The notes: generated by a model not told the origin, from the sequence alone. A stretch of 64,000 nucleotides of DNA from Roseobacter sp. GAI101 (GCF_000156335.1 NZ_DS999213.1:2107488-2171487); one strand, 5' to 3'. Positions 8,371-17,838 are shown, counted from the first letter of the stretch. Numbers and translations are program-made.

Positions 8371-9546
8371 ATGATGCGAACATTCGGAAAATGGCTGGGG
8401 CGGATCTTGTTGGCGCTGATTCTGGCGGCAGTGGTCGTCGGCCTGTGGAAACGGGACGAGATCACGCGGCTGATGGCGGTCAATTCGCTGTTCTCACCCG
8501 AAAAGATCGTCTTCAACTTCAGCCACATGGATCAGGCGTTTCTGTCCACCCCTGTGCCCCGCGGCGATGGCCCCACCGCCGAATTGGGCTATGGCGATGA
8601 ATTCACCTTGCCGCCGCAGGTAAATGACTGGATCACCGCGCGCGATGTCACCGCACTTGTCGTTCTGAAGGACGGGCAGATCGTTTACGAGGATTACTAC
8701 AAGGGAACGAACCCCGATGACCGGCGGATCAGCTGGTCGGTCGCCAAAAGCTACTTGTCAGGTCTGGTCGGCATCTTGTTGGACGAGGGGCAGATCGGGT
8801 CGCTGGATGACCAGGTCACCCAATATGCGCCAAGCTTGATCGGAACGGCCTATGACGGGGCCACGATCCGCAACGTGCTGAACATGGCCAGCGGCGTCAC
8901 CTTTGACGAGGATTATCTGGACAAGGATTCGGATATCAACCGCATGGGCCGTGTCATTGCATTGGGCGGCACATTGGATGATTTCACCGCCGAGCTGACG
9001 GATCGCTTTGCCGCGCCCGGTCAGCAGTGGCAATATGTGTCGATCGACACCCACGTGATCGGGATGGTCGTGCGCGGGGCGACAGGGCGTTCGGTGCCTG
9101 ATTTGCTCAGCGAAAAGGTGATTGTGCCGATGGGGCTGGAATACGAACCCTACTACCTGACCGACGGGGCGGGCGTGGGCTTTGTTCTGGGCGGGCTGAA
9201 CCTGACCACCCGCGATTATGCACGCATGGGGCAGATGTTCATGCAGGACGGGGCCTATAACGGCCGCCAGATCATCCCTGCGGCCTGGGTGGCAGCCTCG
9301 ACGGCGGCATCGGCCCCCACTGCGGCGGGGGCGATCGGGTATGGCTATCAATGGTGGATCCCCAAAGGGGCTGCGGCAGGGGAGTTCATGGCCCGTGGCG
9401 TCTATGGCCAGTATATCTATATCAACCGCGCGGCGGGCGTGGTGATTGCCACAAACGCCGCCGACCGGAATTTTCGACAATCAGGGGTCAGCGAACAGAA
9501 CGTCGATATCTTTCGCCAGATCAGCACCGCCTTGGAGGATATCTGA
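8371..9546 (+). CDS. Membrane-anchored serine hydrolase, class C beta-lactamase/esterase family
   Basis: A 391-residue protein with an N-terminal membrane anchor (residues about 11-26, ILLALILAAVVVGLW) followed by a periplasmic beta-lactamase-related domain. The nucleophile motif SxxK is SVAK, within RRISWSVAKSYLSG. The second motif appears as YVS in QQWQYVSIDTH. The C-terminal sheet holds GYGYQWWIP and GVYGQYIYIN. Such proteins act as esterases, amidases or carboxypeptidases rather than as resistance beta-lactamases. The start was set at ATG 8371 after GGGAG; the longer frame from 8257 runs back into the DUF2332 gene. The stop overlaps the next start (TGATG). Confidence 0.88.
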   Translation: MMRTFGKWLGRILLALILAAVVVGLWKRDEITRLMAVNSLFSPEKIVFNFSHMDQAFLSTPVPRGDGPTAELGYGDEFTLPPQVNDWITARDVTALVVLKDGQIVYEDYYKGTNPDDRRISWSVAKSYLSGLVGILLDEGQIGSLDDQVTQYAPSLIGTAYDGATIRNVLNMASGVTFDEDYLDKDSDINRMGRVIALGGTLDDFTAELTDRFAAPGQQWQYVSIDTHVIGMVVRGATGRSVPDLLSEKVIVPMGLEYEPYYLTDGAGVGFVLGGLNLTTRDYARMGQMFMQDGAYNGRQIIPAAWVAASTAASAPTAAGAIGYGYQWWIPKGAAAGEFMARGVYGQYIYINRAAGVVIATNAADRNFRQSGVSEQNVDIFRQISTALEDI

Positions 9547-9929
9547 TGGAGCCTGAAGACAGTATAAACGTCCTGAATGGTGTCCTGGTGGTATGTGGCA
9601 CCGATCCGGTAACGGGCTTCTTTCGCGACGGGCTGTGCAATACCTGCGCCGCCGATCAAGGCAGCCACACCGTCTGCGCCGTAATGACAGCCGAGTTTTT
9701 GGCCTTTTCGAAATATGTCGGCAATGACCTTAGCACCCCGCGCCCCGAATTCGGCTTTGTCGGGCTGAACCCCGGCGATCCATGGTGCCTGTGCGCCGGA
9801 CGTTTCTTGCAGGCAGCCGAAGAAGGCTGCGGGCCGAAGGTGCATCTGGAGGCGACCCACAAGCGTGCGCTGGATATCGTACCTTTGCAGGTGTTGCTGG
9901 CACATGCGATTACCGCAGGCGACGCATGA
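9546..9929 (+). CDS. DUF2237 family protein
   Basis: A 127-residue soluble protein. The whole length matches the DUF2237 family: NVLNGVLVVCGTDPVTGFF, CNTCAADQGSHTVCAVMT, FLAFSKYVGNDLSTPRPEFGF and GDPWCLCAGRFLQA. Several conserved Cys and His suggest a metal or redox site, but no function is established. Its ATG overlaps the stop of the serine hydrolase by one base and its own stop overlaps the next ATG (ATGA), so three genes are likely translated in series. The start in an earlier frame (9351) is rejected because it lies inside the hydrolase gene. Confidence 0.92.
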   Translation: MEPEDSINVLNGVLVVCGTDPVTGFFRDGLCNTCAADQGSHTVCAVMTAEFLAFSKYVGNDLSTPRPEFGFVGLNPGDPWCLCAGRFLQAAEEGCGPKVHLEATHKRALDIVPLQVLLAHAITAGDA

Positions 9930-10507
9930 AGGGACGGTTGCTTGCCCTGGCGCTGATCTGCGCCGCACTGCCTGCGACGGCCCAGCAAACGTTGCGCCCT
10001 CAGGAACAATCGCGTCTTGAACGGTTCGACCAGACCGCGGGCCGCGCCATGTTGCAGGCGTTTCAAACCGGATCCCCCGCAGATGTGGACGCGCTAACCC
10101 GGGCGCTGTCTGGCACCGCTCAGGTCGCCTTTGACGAAGGACTGGGCGGCGAATGGTCCTGCCGCACCATGAAGCTGGGCGGGCTGACCGGATTGGTCGT
10201 CTACAGCCCCTTCAAATGCCGCCTGACGTTTCAGGGCGACGGCTATCTGTTCGAAAAGCTAAGCGGTTCGCAACGCACGCGCGGGTTTATTGCCCTGCGC
10301 GACGGGCGCGCGATCTATAGCGGCGTCGGCTATGTCGCGGGCAAGACGCCGCCTGACTACGCTGATCTGGCCGCTGATTACGCGGGCGACGGTGAGATAC
10401 AGCCCGACATCGCGGTATTCGAACGCGTCAGCAACCAGCGCGCACGGCTGATGTTCCCGGCCCCGGTGGTGGAAAGCGACTTCGATATTCTTGAGCTGAC
10501 ACGATAA
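9926..10507 (+). CDS. DUF4893 exported protein
   Basis: A 193-residue protein with a cleavable signal peptide (MKGRLLALALICAALPATAQ), so probably periplasmic. The mature part matches DUF4893: LRPQEQSRLERFDQ, GEWSCRTMKLGG, YSPFKCRLTFQGDGY, FEKLSGSQRTRGFI and the C-terminal MFPAPVVESDFDILELTR. The function of this family is unknown. It is the last gene of the plus-strand run, converges on trpB, and its stop codon sits in the A-run that forms the T-tract of the trpB terminator on the other strand. Confidence 0.9.
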   Translation: MKGRLLALALICAALPATAQQTLRPQEQSRLERFDQTAGRAMLQAFQTGSPADVDALTRALSGTAQVAFDEGLGGEWSCRTMKLGGLTGLVVYSPFKCRLTFQGDGYLFEKLSGSQRTRGFIALRDGRAIYSGVGYVAGKTPPDYADLAADYAGDGEIQPDIAVFERVSNQRARLMFPAPVVESDFDILELTR

Positions 10508-10531
10508 AAAAGGGCAGCGCGAACGCTGCCC
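10506..10531 (-). terminator. Intrinsic terminator of trpB
   Basis: On the minus strand the stem GGGCAGCG/CGCTGCCC with loop TTCG is followed by TTTTTT. It lies 27 bases beyond the trpB stop. The UUCG tetraloop and six T residues make this a very strong terminator. Confidence 0.92.
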
Positions 10532-10557
10532 TGATGTATTCGTTGATGAAAGTCCGC

Positions 10558-11784
10558 TTAGACTTTCATGTCAAAGCTAAGCGCCTTGGCGACGGTAAAG
10601 ATATCCTTGTCGCCACGCCCACACATGTTCATGCAGATGATGTGGTCTTTGGGCAATTCCGGCGCGATCTTCATCACATGGGCCAGCGCGTGAGACGGCT
10701 CAAGCGCGGGAATGATCCCTTCAAGCTTGCAGCTGAGTTGGAAAGCCTCAAGCGCTTCGACATCGGTGATCGACACATATTGCGCGCGACCGATGTCATG
10801 CAGCCACGAATGCTCGGGCCCGATCCCGGGATAGTCCAGGCCAGCAGAGATCGAGAACCCTTCGAGGATCTGCCCGTCGTCGTCTTGCAGCAGATAGGTG
10901 CGGTTGCCATGCAGCACGCCGGGACGGCCGCCGGTCAGCGACGCACAATGCTCCATCTTTTCATTCACGCCCTTGCCGCCGGCTTCGACGCCGATGATGC
11001 CGACCTGTTTGTCATCGAGAAAGGGATAGAACAGCCCCATGGCGTTCGACCCGCCCCCGATCGCAGCGATGACAGTGTCTGGGAACCGGCCCTCGGCAGC
11101 CATCATCTGTTCGCGCACTTCCTTGCCGATGATGCTTTGGAAATCGCGCACCATGGCGGGATAAGGGTGGGGACCGGCCACTGTGCCGATGCAATAGAAG
11201 GTATCGCGCACGTTGGTGACCCAATCGCGCAACGCATCGTTCATCGCGTCCTTCAGCGTGCCACGGCCTGACGTCACGGGAATGACCTCGGCCCCCAGCA
11301 GGCGCATGCGGAACACGTTCGGCGCTTGGCGCTCAACATCATGCGCGCCCATGTAGACGACACATTGCAGGCCAAACTTGGCACATACGGTCGCCGTGGC
11401 CACGCCGTGCTGCCCCGCGCCGGTTTCTGCGATGATCCGCTTCTTGCCCATGCGGCGGGCAAGAATGATCTGGCCCAGCACGTTGTTGATCTTGTGGGCA
11501 CCGGTATGGTTCAGCTCGTCCCGCTTCATATAGACCTTGGCACCGCCCAGATGGTCGGTCAGGCGCTCGGCAAAGTACAGCGGGCTGGGGCGACCCACGT
11601 AATGGGTCCACAGATCGTGCATTTCAGCCCAGAAACTGTCGTCCGTCTTGGCTTTCTCATACTGCTCTTCCAACTCGAGAATAAGCGGCATCAGGGTTTC
11701 CGAGACGAACCGCCCGCCGAATTCGCCGAAACGACCGTTCTCGTCGGGTCCGGTCATGAAAGAGTTGAAAAGATCATTGGCCAT
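10558..11784 (-). CDS. trpB: Tryptophan synthase beta subunit
   Basis: PLP enzyme that condenses indole with serine to form tryptophan. It has 408 residues. The PLP lysine is in [12 protein letters not shown], the substrate loop is [10 protein letters not shown], and the PLP phosphate site is GGGSNAMG. The C-terminus has CGRGDKDI. The start at [12 protein letters not shown] follows AAGGAG. It is separated from trpA, on the other strand 6 kb away, so stoichiometric production of the two subunits must be arranged in trans. A copy of the trpA upstream palindrome sits 107 bases before the start. Confidence 0.98.
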   Translation of the reverse strand: MANDLFNSFMTGPDENGRFGEFGGRFVSETLMPLILELEEQYEKAKTDDSFWAEMHDLWTHYVGRPSPLYFAERLTDHLGGAKVYMKRDELNHTGAHKINNVLGQIILARRMGKKRIIAETGAGQHGVATATVCAKFGLQCVVYMGAHDVERQAPNVFRMRLLGAEVIPVTSGRGTLKDAMNDALRDWVTNVRDTFYCIGTVAGPHPYPAMVRDFQSIIGKEVREQMMAAEGRFPDTVIAAIGGGSNAMGLFYPFLDDKQVGIIGVEAGGKGVNEKMEHCASLTGGRPGVLHGNRTYLLQDDDGQILEGFSISAGLDYPGIGPEHSWLHDIGRAQYVSITDVEALEAFQLSCKLEGIIPALEPSHALAHVMKIAPELPKDHIICMNMCGRGDKDIFTVAKALSFDMKV

Positions 11785-11890
11785 GAGATGCTCCTTGCGC
11801 TTGGCATAGCCATAGCGCCCCCGTTCACTTAGGTAAAGACGAGGACGCGGCGGCGATTTGACACGAAACGACCCGGCCCGATGCGGTGGC

Positions 11891-11932
11891 CGGGAAATTC
11901 GAACTTTCCGATACTGAATTTTTGAAAATTCC
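11891..11932. promoter_or_regulatory. 42-bp palindromic element upstream of trpB (copy 2)
   Basis: Shares 36 of 42 positions with 3422-3463 upstream of trpA, including the TTCGAA core and an unbroken 17-base match at the right end (GAATTTTTGAAAATTCC). It lies between the end of the AsmA gene (11944) and the trpB start (11784). In both copies the two sub-palindromes are kept. Relative to its gene it is inverted compared with copy 1, which a symmetric operator would tolerate. Confidence 0.6.
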
Positions 11933-11943
11933 GGGCAGCCACG

Positions 11944-13875
11944 CTAGTCGAACATCTTGAACAACTCGCGTTTCAGCTTGTCTTCCAGCTTGTCCTTGAC
12001 GGCATCTTCAACCGATTGCCCGTCTTGCCGCTGAAGGCCCAGCCTTTCCTCCAGTTTTTGCTCCAGTCTGTTCTGGACTTTCGCCTTTTCGTCCGCAAAG
12101 TTCAGATCAAGCGCCGCTTGCAGGTCAGGTTTGATGCGAGGCGCAGCCCAAGGCCCGACAATGCGCACAGGCACGGCCAGACCGCGATCACCGTTCACGC
12201 GCAGCGCTTTTGGCGTCACGGTATAATCAATCGTTTGCGCCCCAAGCCCCACCTGCCCTGTGCCGGTTGCCGTGAAATTGGGCAGCAGCATCAGCAGGTC
12301 GCCATTTTCCAGCACGCCATTTTCGATCCCGAAGGTTGCCCCAAGCGAATCAAACACTGTCGTGCCCCCTTTGACGTCAAAATTCCCCATCAACGCATCC
12401 AGATCGATCCCGTCGATGCTGCCGCGCCCGATGTTGACGGCCCCCTTGCCGCCAAGCGACCGCATGATGGCATCCAGCGTCTGACCGCTGCCCAGGAACG
12501 ACAGTTCGGCATCACCGGTGCCGCGGAACCGATTCAAGCCCGCAGTCTGCTGCAACAACGGCTGCATTGATACGCCCTGCGCTGCCAGCTTGCCCCCGAC
12601 AGACAGGCCGCCACGATTGTTCACCACGAACTCACCGCTGATCACACCGTCATAGGCGTTGATTTCGCGCAGTTCAGCCACCATGCGGGATCTGTCATTG
12701 CGCAGCAAAACGCGCGTTGCCCCCAAGGTAAGCGCGCCCAGTTCGACGCTGTCCGCCCTCAACGCGATTTCACCGTTGAAAGCTGCAAGCCCCGAAGCGT
12801 CAATCGCGGTCTTGGACCATCCCGAGGCGGACGAAGCCTCAGAGGTACCGCCGCCTGCAGTCTCGTTTCCCCCGAAGTCCGCCAGATTCAAGGCACCCGC
12901 GCTGAGCTGCGCGTTGATGTCAGGCGTGCCGTTCAGCGTGATATCCGCAGCACCGCGCAGCGTATTCCCACCAAGGTCCGCTGTCATCTCGCGTATTGCA
13001 AGACGGCGATCCGGTGTCATGGTCAGCTGCGCCCTGACGTCCATGGTGCGCCCCAACCCTTGGGGCAGATCAACACCCGCTGCCCCCAGAGACGCCAAAA
13101 ACCGCCCGGTATCAGATGTTTTTATCCAAAAATCGCCCGCAACAGCCCCCGCAAGCCCCGCACGTCCGGTCAGGTTCGCGCCGCCGCCTTTGGTATCGAT
13201 GCGCGCCTGCAAGGGCCGCACATCCCCGTTCAGAAACTGGTCAAAGCGGTCAATCGTGGCTTCGACCGACACCCTTTCCCCCGCAGGACGAAGTGCTGCA
13301 TTGATCACGGCAGGGCCAGCGCGTTCGGACCAGTCCAGCGACAGATCGACCCCCTCGTAGCGCACCAGATCACTGCCTTCGGCGTCATAGATCAGCGTCG
13401 CGTCCGTGATGTTCAGCCGTTGGATCGTCAGCGGGCGCGGGGTGCTGGCCGGAGCCGTCGGCGCGGTTTCAATCTGCGCGTCGCCGCCCGCGTCGGTGAA
13501 CTGCCAGCTGGCGCGGCCGTCGCGACGCTGTTCCAACCGGATCGTGGGGCTTTGCGCTTCGATGTTGGTGATCTTGATCTCGCCACGGATCAGCGCCATG
13601 GCATCGACGCCAATCGCCGCATTGGCCGCCGACAGCATGGCACCGTCCTTGGCCCATGATGCATTACCCACCTCAAGCCCGTCTGCGTTGATCCCCAACA
13701 CGGGCCAGAACGTAAGCCCGACATCCCCCGTGATGGCAACGTTGCGCCCCGTCAAATTGCGCAGCTGGTCCGCCGCCACTTTCGCAATCCGGTCCGCCGG
13801 CAGCAAGAACAGTGACCCGATCCCGACCACGATGATCAGCAGAACCAGCCCGAACAGCCTGATAATCCATTTCAT
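11944..13875 (-). CDS. AsmA family protein
   Basis: A 643-residue protein with one N-terminal transmembrane helix (about residues 5-26) and a long periplasmic region. AsmA-like proteins are linked to outer-membrane and lipid homeostasis as bridge-like lipid-transfer proteins. The N-terminal AsmA domain shows [20 protein letters not shown] and a repeated pattern of inner-strand GEI/GxxL segments. The AsmA_2 domain near the C-terminus has [15 protein letters not shown] and [12 protein letters not shown]. The start [10 protein letters not shown] was chosen because AAGGAG lies seven bases upstream. The gene is divergent from rimO with only 63 bases between them. Confidence 0.9.
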   Translation of the reverse strand: MKWIIRLFGLVLLIIVVGIGSLFLLPADRIAKVAADQLRNLTGRNVAITGDVGLTFWPVLGINADGLEVGNASWAKDGAMLSAANAAIGVDAMALIRGEIKITNIEAQSPTIRLEQRRDGRASWQFTDAGGDAQIETAPTAPASTPRPLTIQRLNITDATLIYDAEGSDLVRYEGVDLSLDWSERAGPAVINAALRPAGERVSVEATIDRFDQFLNGDVRPLQARIDTKGGGANLTGRAGLAGAVAGDFWIKTSDTGRFLASLGAAGVDLPQGLGRTMDVRAQLTMTPDRRLAIREMTADLGGNTLRGAADITLNGTPDINAQLSAGALNLADFGGNETAGGGTSEASSASGWSKTAIDASGLAAFNGEIALRADSVELGALTLGATRVLLRNDRSRMVAELREINAYDGVISGEFVVNNRGGLSVGGKLAAQGVSMQPLLQQTAGLNRFRGTGDAELSFLGSGQTLDAIMRSLGGKGAVNIGRGSIDGIDLDALMGNFDVKGGTTVFDSLGATFGIENGVLENGDLLMLLPNFTATGTGQVGLGAQTIDYTVTPKALRVNGDRGLAVPVRIVGPWAAPRIKPDLQAALDLNFADEKAKVQNRLEQKLEERLGLQRQDGQSVEDAVKDKLEDKLKRELFKMFD

Positions 13876-13938
13876 TGCCCGTCTCCTTGCCGTTACAGGC
13901 CCTTTCCCAGACCCTTTGCATGGCTTATAGCGCATTTC

Positions 13939-15309
13939 ATGAGCACAAACCCACCCAATCTACGCCCTGATCTTGCGCCCCAAGCGAAAATCAGTACCCC
14001 GTCCCGCCCCGGCCAGCCGACCATCGGCATGGTCAGCCTGGGCTGTCCCAAGGCGCTTGTCGATTCCGAACGCATCCTGACGCGCCTGCGGGCCGAAGGC
14101 TACGGCGTGTCGCCAGATTATGCCGGTGCCGACGCAGTGATCGTGAACACATGCGGCTTCCTTGATTCCGCCAAGGCCGAAAGCCTTGATGCCATCGGAG
14201 AGGCGCTCAAGGAAAATGGCCGCGTGATCGTGACAGGCTGCCTGGGGGCCGAACCTGATTACATCCGCGAACATCATCCGCGCATTCTGGCCGTCACCGG
14301 CCCGCACCAATATGAGCAGGTCCTGGATGCCGTGCACGCCGCTGTGCCGCCATCGCCCGATCCGTTCATCGACCTGCTGCCTGCCCAAGCCGTCAGCCTG
14401 ACCCCGCGCCACTACAGCTATCTGAAAATCTCAGAGGGCTGTAACCACAAATGCAAGTTCTGCATCATCCCCGACATGCGCGGCCGCCTGCAATCGCGCC
14501 CCGCCCATGCGATCCTGCGCGAGGCGGAAAAGCTGGTGCAAGGCGGTGTGAAAGAACTGCTGGTGATCTCTCAGGATACATCGGCCTACGGGGTTGATAT
14601 CAAACATGCCGAAGATCGCGGCCACCGCGCCCACATCACCGATCTGGCACGTGATCTGGGGTCGCTTGGTGCGTGGGTGCGGCTGCACTATGTCTATCCC
14701 TACCCCCATGTCCGCAACCTGATCCCGCTGATGGCAGACGGTCTGGTGCTGCCCTATCTGGATATCCCGTTTCAGCACGCACACCCCGATGTGCTGAAAC
14801 GCATGGCCCGCCCTGCTGCTGCAGCCAAAACGCTGGACGAGATCGCAGCCTGGCGCGACACCTGCCCCGACATCACCCTGCGGTCGACCTTTATCGTCGG
14901 CTATCCCGGCGAGACTGAGGCCGAGTTCCAGACCCTTCTGGATTGGCTGGACGAGGCGCAGCTGGACCGCGTCGGTTGTTTTCAATACGAAAACGTCGAT
15001 GGCGCGCGGTCAAACGCGCTGCCAGATCATGTGCCGGACGAAGTCAAACAAGACCGCTGGAACCGGTTCATGGAGAAAGCGCAGGCCATTTCCGAGGCCA
15101 AGCTGGAAGCCAAAGTCGGGCGTCGGATGGATGTGATCATCGACGAGATCGACGGCGATGCCGCAACTTGCCGGACGAAGGCCGACGCACCAGAGATCGA
15201 CGGGAACCTGTTCATCGACGAGGGCTTCGAGGGGCTGTCGGTCGGCGACATCGTCACGGTCGAGGTCGAGGAAGCGGGCGAGTATGACCTGTGGGGTCGG
15301 GTTGTCTGA
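13939..15309 (+). CDS. rimO: Ribosomal protein S12 methylthiotransferase RimO
   Basis: Radical-SAM enzyme that methylthiolates Asp of ribosomal protein S12. It has 456 residues. The N-terminal MTTase domain with cluster-binding Cys is in [21 protein letters not shown] and GCLGAEP. The radical-SAM cluster motif CNHKCKFC lies at about residues 170-177, and a C-terminal TRAM domain of about 65 residues follows. The order and SLGCPK signature separate RimO from MiaB. A basic/proline N-terminal extension (SSTNPPN...RPGQ region) precedes the catalytic domain. It shares a short divergent promoter region with AsmA. Confidence 0.96.
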   Translation: MSTNPPNLRPDLAPQAKISTPSRPGQPTIGMVSLGCPKALVDSERILTRLRAEGYGVSPDYAGADAVIVNTCGFLDSAKAESLDAIGEALKENGRVIVTGCLGAEPDYIREHHPRILAVTGPHQYEQVLDAVHAAVPPSPDPFIDLLPAQAVSLTPRHYSYLKISEGCNHKCKFCIIPDMRGRLQSRPAHAILREAEKLVQGGVKELLVISQDTSAYGVDIKHAEDRGHRAHITDLARDLGSLGAWVRLHYVYPYPHVRNLIPLMADGLVLPYLDIPFQHAHPDVLKRMARPAAAAKTLDEIAAWRDTCPDITLRSTFIVGYPGETEAEFQTLLDWLDEAQLDRVGCFQYENVDGARSNALPDHVPDEVKQDRWNRFMEKAQAISEAKLEAKVGRRMDVIIDEIDGDAATCRTKADAPEIDGNLFIDEGFEGLSVGDIVTVEVEEAGEYDLWGRVV

Positions 15310-15957
15310 CGCGACCGAGGCCGGATAGCCCCGGCGAAATGAGGCTCTCGAAGTTTTGATTGGTTTCGAGAGCGCCTTGGTCACGTGCCCTTTAGCAGAG
15401 CTTGCATCACAAACGGCTCTTCTCTTGCCAAAGTGACCGCCGCCCTGTTGGGCGGCATTTGGCGTACTCGCGACCATTGAAAATCAGAACGATCTATTCG
15501 CCTCTCAAGATACAATTCATCAAGGGCAGCGGAGGCACCTCTGCCTATTGGGCGAAGCAGGCTTAGCGTGGTTCACGTCGTCGCGAGCGAAGGTATACCC
15601 ACGCCTCTCTCCGCCAGGACATCACTGATTTTGATGCCTCACCGGACATTCCTGACGAAGTGTTCGAAAGCCTTCAACATTATGGAAAAGCCCGAAGCCG
15701 AGGGTCGACCAGGCATTTCCCTATTCAGTTGGTATTTCATTCTGATCTGAAGTTGAAAAAGACCAAGGCGGTACCATCGGCATCTGCCCCACCCTGATGG
15801 CGTTTCGGGCAAACTCTGTCGCGAAGCACAACACAGCTACCCATTGGATGTTCTCCACACGAAATCGGCGAAGTGCCGCCTATGTAGTTTAAACCTCAAC
15901 ACAGAACCCTACATGTAGAGTTGCGAGTAAGACACCCACACCATTCACCTTGCAAAT
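15310..15957. other. 650-base gene-poor stretch with hairpins and possible gene debris
   Basis: No intact gene is visible. Two hairpins follow rimO. One has arms GCTCTCGAA/TTCGAGAGC (15344-15373). The other has arms GCCGCCC/GGGCGGC with loop TGTT (15439-15456). Neither has a clear T-tract, though either could end rimO transcripts. The stretch 15480-15800 carries frame-switching coding-like sequence (see the pseudogene entry). The region ends at the tandem LexA boxes. Confidence 0.5.
15567..15797 (+). pseudogene. Possible decayed gene fragment, unrecognised
   Basis: An open frame of 77 codons without an ATG reads ...SLRQDITDFDASPDIP, then DEVFESLQHYGKARSRG. The preceding 100 bases are coding-like in a different frame (ENQNDLFASQDTIHQGQ), suggesting a frameshift near 15600. 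I do not recognise the product. It may equally be chance; the main support is protein-like composition and the absence of stops in a gene-poor gap. Confidence 0.2.
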
Positions 15958-15983
15958 GTTCCGTTACTGTTCTATATATGTTC
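15958..15983 (+). promoter_or_regulatory. Two overlapping LexA (SOS) boxes
   Basis: GTTC occurs at 15958, 15969 and 15980, each separated by exactly seven bases. This gives two overlapping perfect copies of GTTC-N7-GTTC, the LexA recognition sequence described for Rhodobacter and other alphaproteobacteria. The last half-site ends 27 bases before the start codon at 16011, in promoter position. Confidence 0.8.
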
Positions 15984-16010
15984 CATAGTAAAATGCAGGA
16001 GGTTTCACGA

Positions 16011-16376
16011 ATGTCATATCAACCTCACTTCCCCGGTATCTTCTCCTCCGATCAGGTGGCGGTTCCGGCGCATCATCACGATGACCGCCACGCGTTGCCT
16101 GCAACGCCAAAGCAGATGCAATATGCGACCGCCCTGGCCGCGAAAACCGGTGCGCAACTGCCTGACGGCATCGAAGCGGATCGGGCGGCTTTGTCGGCAT
16201 GGATCGACGGCCACAATCCGAAACCCCTTGAGGGGCGCTTTGCCGATTATCCATCGTCCAAGCAGGTGGGTTTTGCCGAGCGTATTGCAAGGCTCAAGCG
16301 GACCCAGGTCCCGCAGGAATGTTTCCGCGATAAAACCATGATGTCGCGATGGATCGACAGTAACAAACCGCGCTAG
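16011..16376 (+). CDS. Putative SOS-regulated protein with two tandem KQ...WID modules
   Basis: A 121-residue soluble protein. The start was set at 16011 because GGAGG lies upstream at good spacing (GCAGGAGGTTTCACGA). After a His-rich N-terminal stretch (AHHHDDRH) there are two ungapped repeats of 37 residues, 34-70 and 84-120, identical at 12 positions. The shared pattern is KQ-x2-[YF]-A-x3-A...Q-[LV]-P...D...S-x-W-I-D...P. Similar short modules occur at the C-terminus of some topoisomerase I/III proteins, as I recall (not verified). The tandem LexA boxes immediately upstream suggest DNA-damage induction. No catalytic motif is seen; a nucleic-acid-binding accessory role is a guess. The DCC gene follows after 39 bases and may be co-transcribed. 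Confidence 0.85.
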   Translation: MSYQPHFPGIFSSDQVAVPAHHHDDRHALPATPKQMQYATALAAKTGAQLPDGIEADRAALSAWIDGHNPKPLEGRFADYPSSKQVGFAERIARLKRTQVPQECFRDKTMMSRWIDSNKPR

Positions 16377-16415
16377 GGACTGTTACTGGGTCCGGCGCGA
16401 CCTATATTCATAGAC

Positions 16416-16796
16416 ATGACCGACAAGACTAAAGTCCTTTATAACGCCAGTTGCGCCGTGTGCAGTCGCGAGATTGACCACTATGAACGGTTGAGCCAAG
16501 CGCAGGCTTTGGCGATCCAGTATGACGATCTGAATGATGGCAGCCGGTTGGCTGAATGGGGTCTGACGCCGGATGAGGCTGCAAGACGCTTGCACCTGCG
16601 CAAGGACGGGCAGGTCTATGCGGGCATTCCGGCCTTCATTGTCCTGTGGCAGGAAATCCCGCAGATGCGATGGGTGGCGCGGGTTGTCAGCCTTCCCGGC
16701 GTGCATGGTCTGGCGTGTGTGGTTTATGACCATGTTCTTGCGCCGATATTGTACCGTTGGCACCTGAAACGGCAGCAAAAGGAGGAGCAGAGATAG
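16416..16796 (+). CDS. DCC family (DUF393) thiol-disulfide oxidoreductase-like protein
   Basis: A 126-residue protein of the DCC/DUF393 family. The N-terminal motif is YNASCAVCSREIDHY, with a CxxC in thioredoxin-like position; the D of the family's DCC signature is replaced by Ser. GIPAFIVLWQEIP and a hydrophobic C-terminal part (VVYDHVLAPILYRWHLKR) follow, as usual. Members are thought to be thiol-disulfide oxidoreductases, with little experimental support. It lies 39 bases after the SOS-boxed gene with no terminator between them. Confidence 0.88.
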   Translation: MTDKTKVLYNASCAVCSREIDHYERLSQAQALAIQYDDLNDGSRLAEWGLTPDEAARRLHLRKDGQVYAGIPAFIVLWQEIPQMRWVARVVSLPGVHGLACVVYDHVLAPILYRWHLKRQQKEEQR

Positions 16797-16854
16797 CACG
16801 TGATGGCCAAAAGTCGTTCATGAAAACAAAACCGTTTGGTGCTAGCATTTAATC

Positions 16855-17475
16855 ATGGCTTATCCTTATTCCCCAGCTGAAACCGTTGCCGATAGCACTG
16901 TACATGGGCTTGGGCTGGGCTTTGCGATTCCTGGAACGTTTTTGCTGATGGATCATGCCGGCGTTCAGGGCGCACCGGTCATCGCGACCCTCGTTTACGC
17001 GATCTGCTTTATCCTGTCGCTGTCCGCATCGGCGATCTATCACACCTTGCCATTCGACAGGACCCGCCCGCTGCTTCAACGGGTCGATCACGCGGCGATA
17101 TACTTCAAGATAGCAGGAACCTACACTCCCATCGTCATGGTGATCGGGACCGGTTTTGCCTACGGCATCCTTGGCATCGTCTGGGTGCTGGCGATCATCG
17201 GCGCGGTGGCCAAGCTGCTGTTCTGGAGCGCGCAATCAAGGGCCTCGCTGGCCTTGTATCTGGCCATGGGCTGGCTGTCGGTTCTACTGATCTGGCCGAT
17301 GTGGAATACATTGCCGGGTGTCGCGCTGGTGCTGATCGCCGTGGGCGGGCTGACCTATTCGCTGGGGACCATCGTCTATGCGCATCCCGGCATGCGGTTC
17401 CAGAACGCGATCTGGCACGGGTTCGTGCTGGCCGCATCCATCTGCTTTTTCTCGGCAATCGCGATTAGCCTATAG
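16855..17475 (+). CDS. trhA: Hemolysin III family membrane protein (TrhA)
   Basis: A 206-residue inner-membrane protein with about seven transmembrane helices, of the PAQR/HlyIII superfamily (in E. coli TrhA affects membrane energetics and lipid homeostasis). Conserved metal-site residues are visible: S-x3-H in SASAIYH, D in RVDHAAIY, and the C-terminal H...H in AHPGMRFQNAIWHGF. The start ATG follows AGCATTTAATC with no clear Shine-Dalgarno; the length fits the family. Its 3' end overlaps the convergent IMPACT-family gene by six bases. Confidence 0.93.
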   Translation: MAYPYSPAETVADSTVHGLGLGFAIPGTFLLMDHAGVQGAPVIATLVYAICFILSLSASAIYHTLPFDRTRPLLQRVDHAAIYFKIAGTYTPIVMVIGTGFAYGILGIVWVLAIIGAVAKLLFWSAQSRASLALYLAMGWLSVLLIWPMWNTLPGVALVLIAVGGLTYSLGTIVYAHPGMRFQNAIWHGFVLAASICFFSAIAISL

Positions 17476-17838
17476 GCCGTTAGCCTCGGCCATCTCGTCC
17501 AGATACGCACGCACGCAGCTTTGCACATGGCGAAACCGGTCGCCGCCCAGATGCTTGCCACCGTACCACCGCGTCACGACAATCAGGTGATCTGACAGGC
17601 CCTCACGCTCCAACATGCGGATGATGACCATGCCGGCCCCGGCTTCCCCGTCGTCACCCTTTAACGGGGTGCCGTCGGACAGGACGACGCCCCAAGTGTT
17701 GTGGGTGGCCTTGGCATAGGACTTGTCGCGCTTGAGTTCTTTCAAGGCCGCGTCGACGGCGTTTCGGTCTGACACAGGGCACCCCGAGACCGCATATTTC
17801 GACCCCCGGTCCGTGATGATCTGCCCAAGCTGCCGCAT
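17470..17838 (-). CDS. IMPACT/YigZ (UPF0029) family protein, N-terminal domain only
   Basis: A 122-residue protein corresponding to the UPF0029 domain of YigZ/IMPACT. The signature is present: HNTWGVVLSDGT, GDDGEAGAGM and VVTRWYGGKHLGGDRF. The C-terminal DUF1949 ferredoxin-like half of E. coli YigZ is absent, giving a short form. Its role is uncertain; eukaryotic IMPACT modulates translation under stress. It starts nine bases after the M48 peptidase stop, so the two form an operon, and it converges on trhA. Confidence 0.88.
   Translation of the reverse strand: MRQLGQIITDRGSKYAVSGCPVSDRNAVDAALKELKRDKSYAKATHNTWGVVLSDGTPLKGDDGEAGAGMVIIRMLEREGLSDHLIVVTRWYGGKHLGGDRFRHVQSCVRAYLDEMAEANGL

Noticed and set aside
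6990..8528. 512-codon minus-strand frame opposite pth/DUF2332
   Set aside because: Shadow of two overlapping plus-strand genes that have recognisable families.
8371..9546. Serine hydrolase as an antibiotic-resistance beta-lactamase
   Set aside because: Membrane-anchored esterase-like member with a diverged second motif; no regulator or mobile context.
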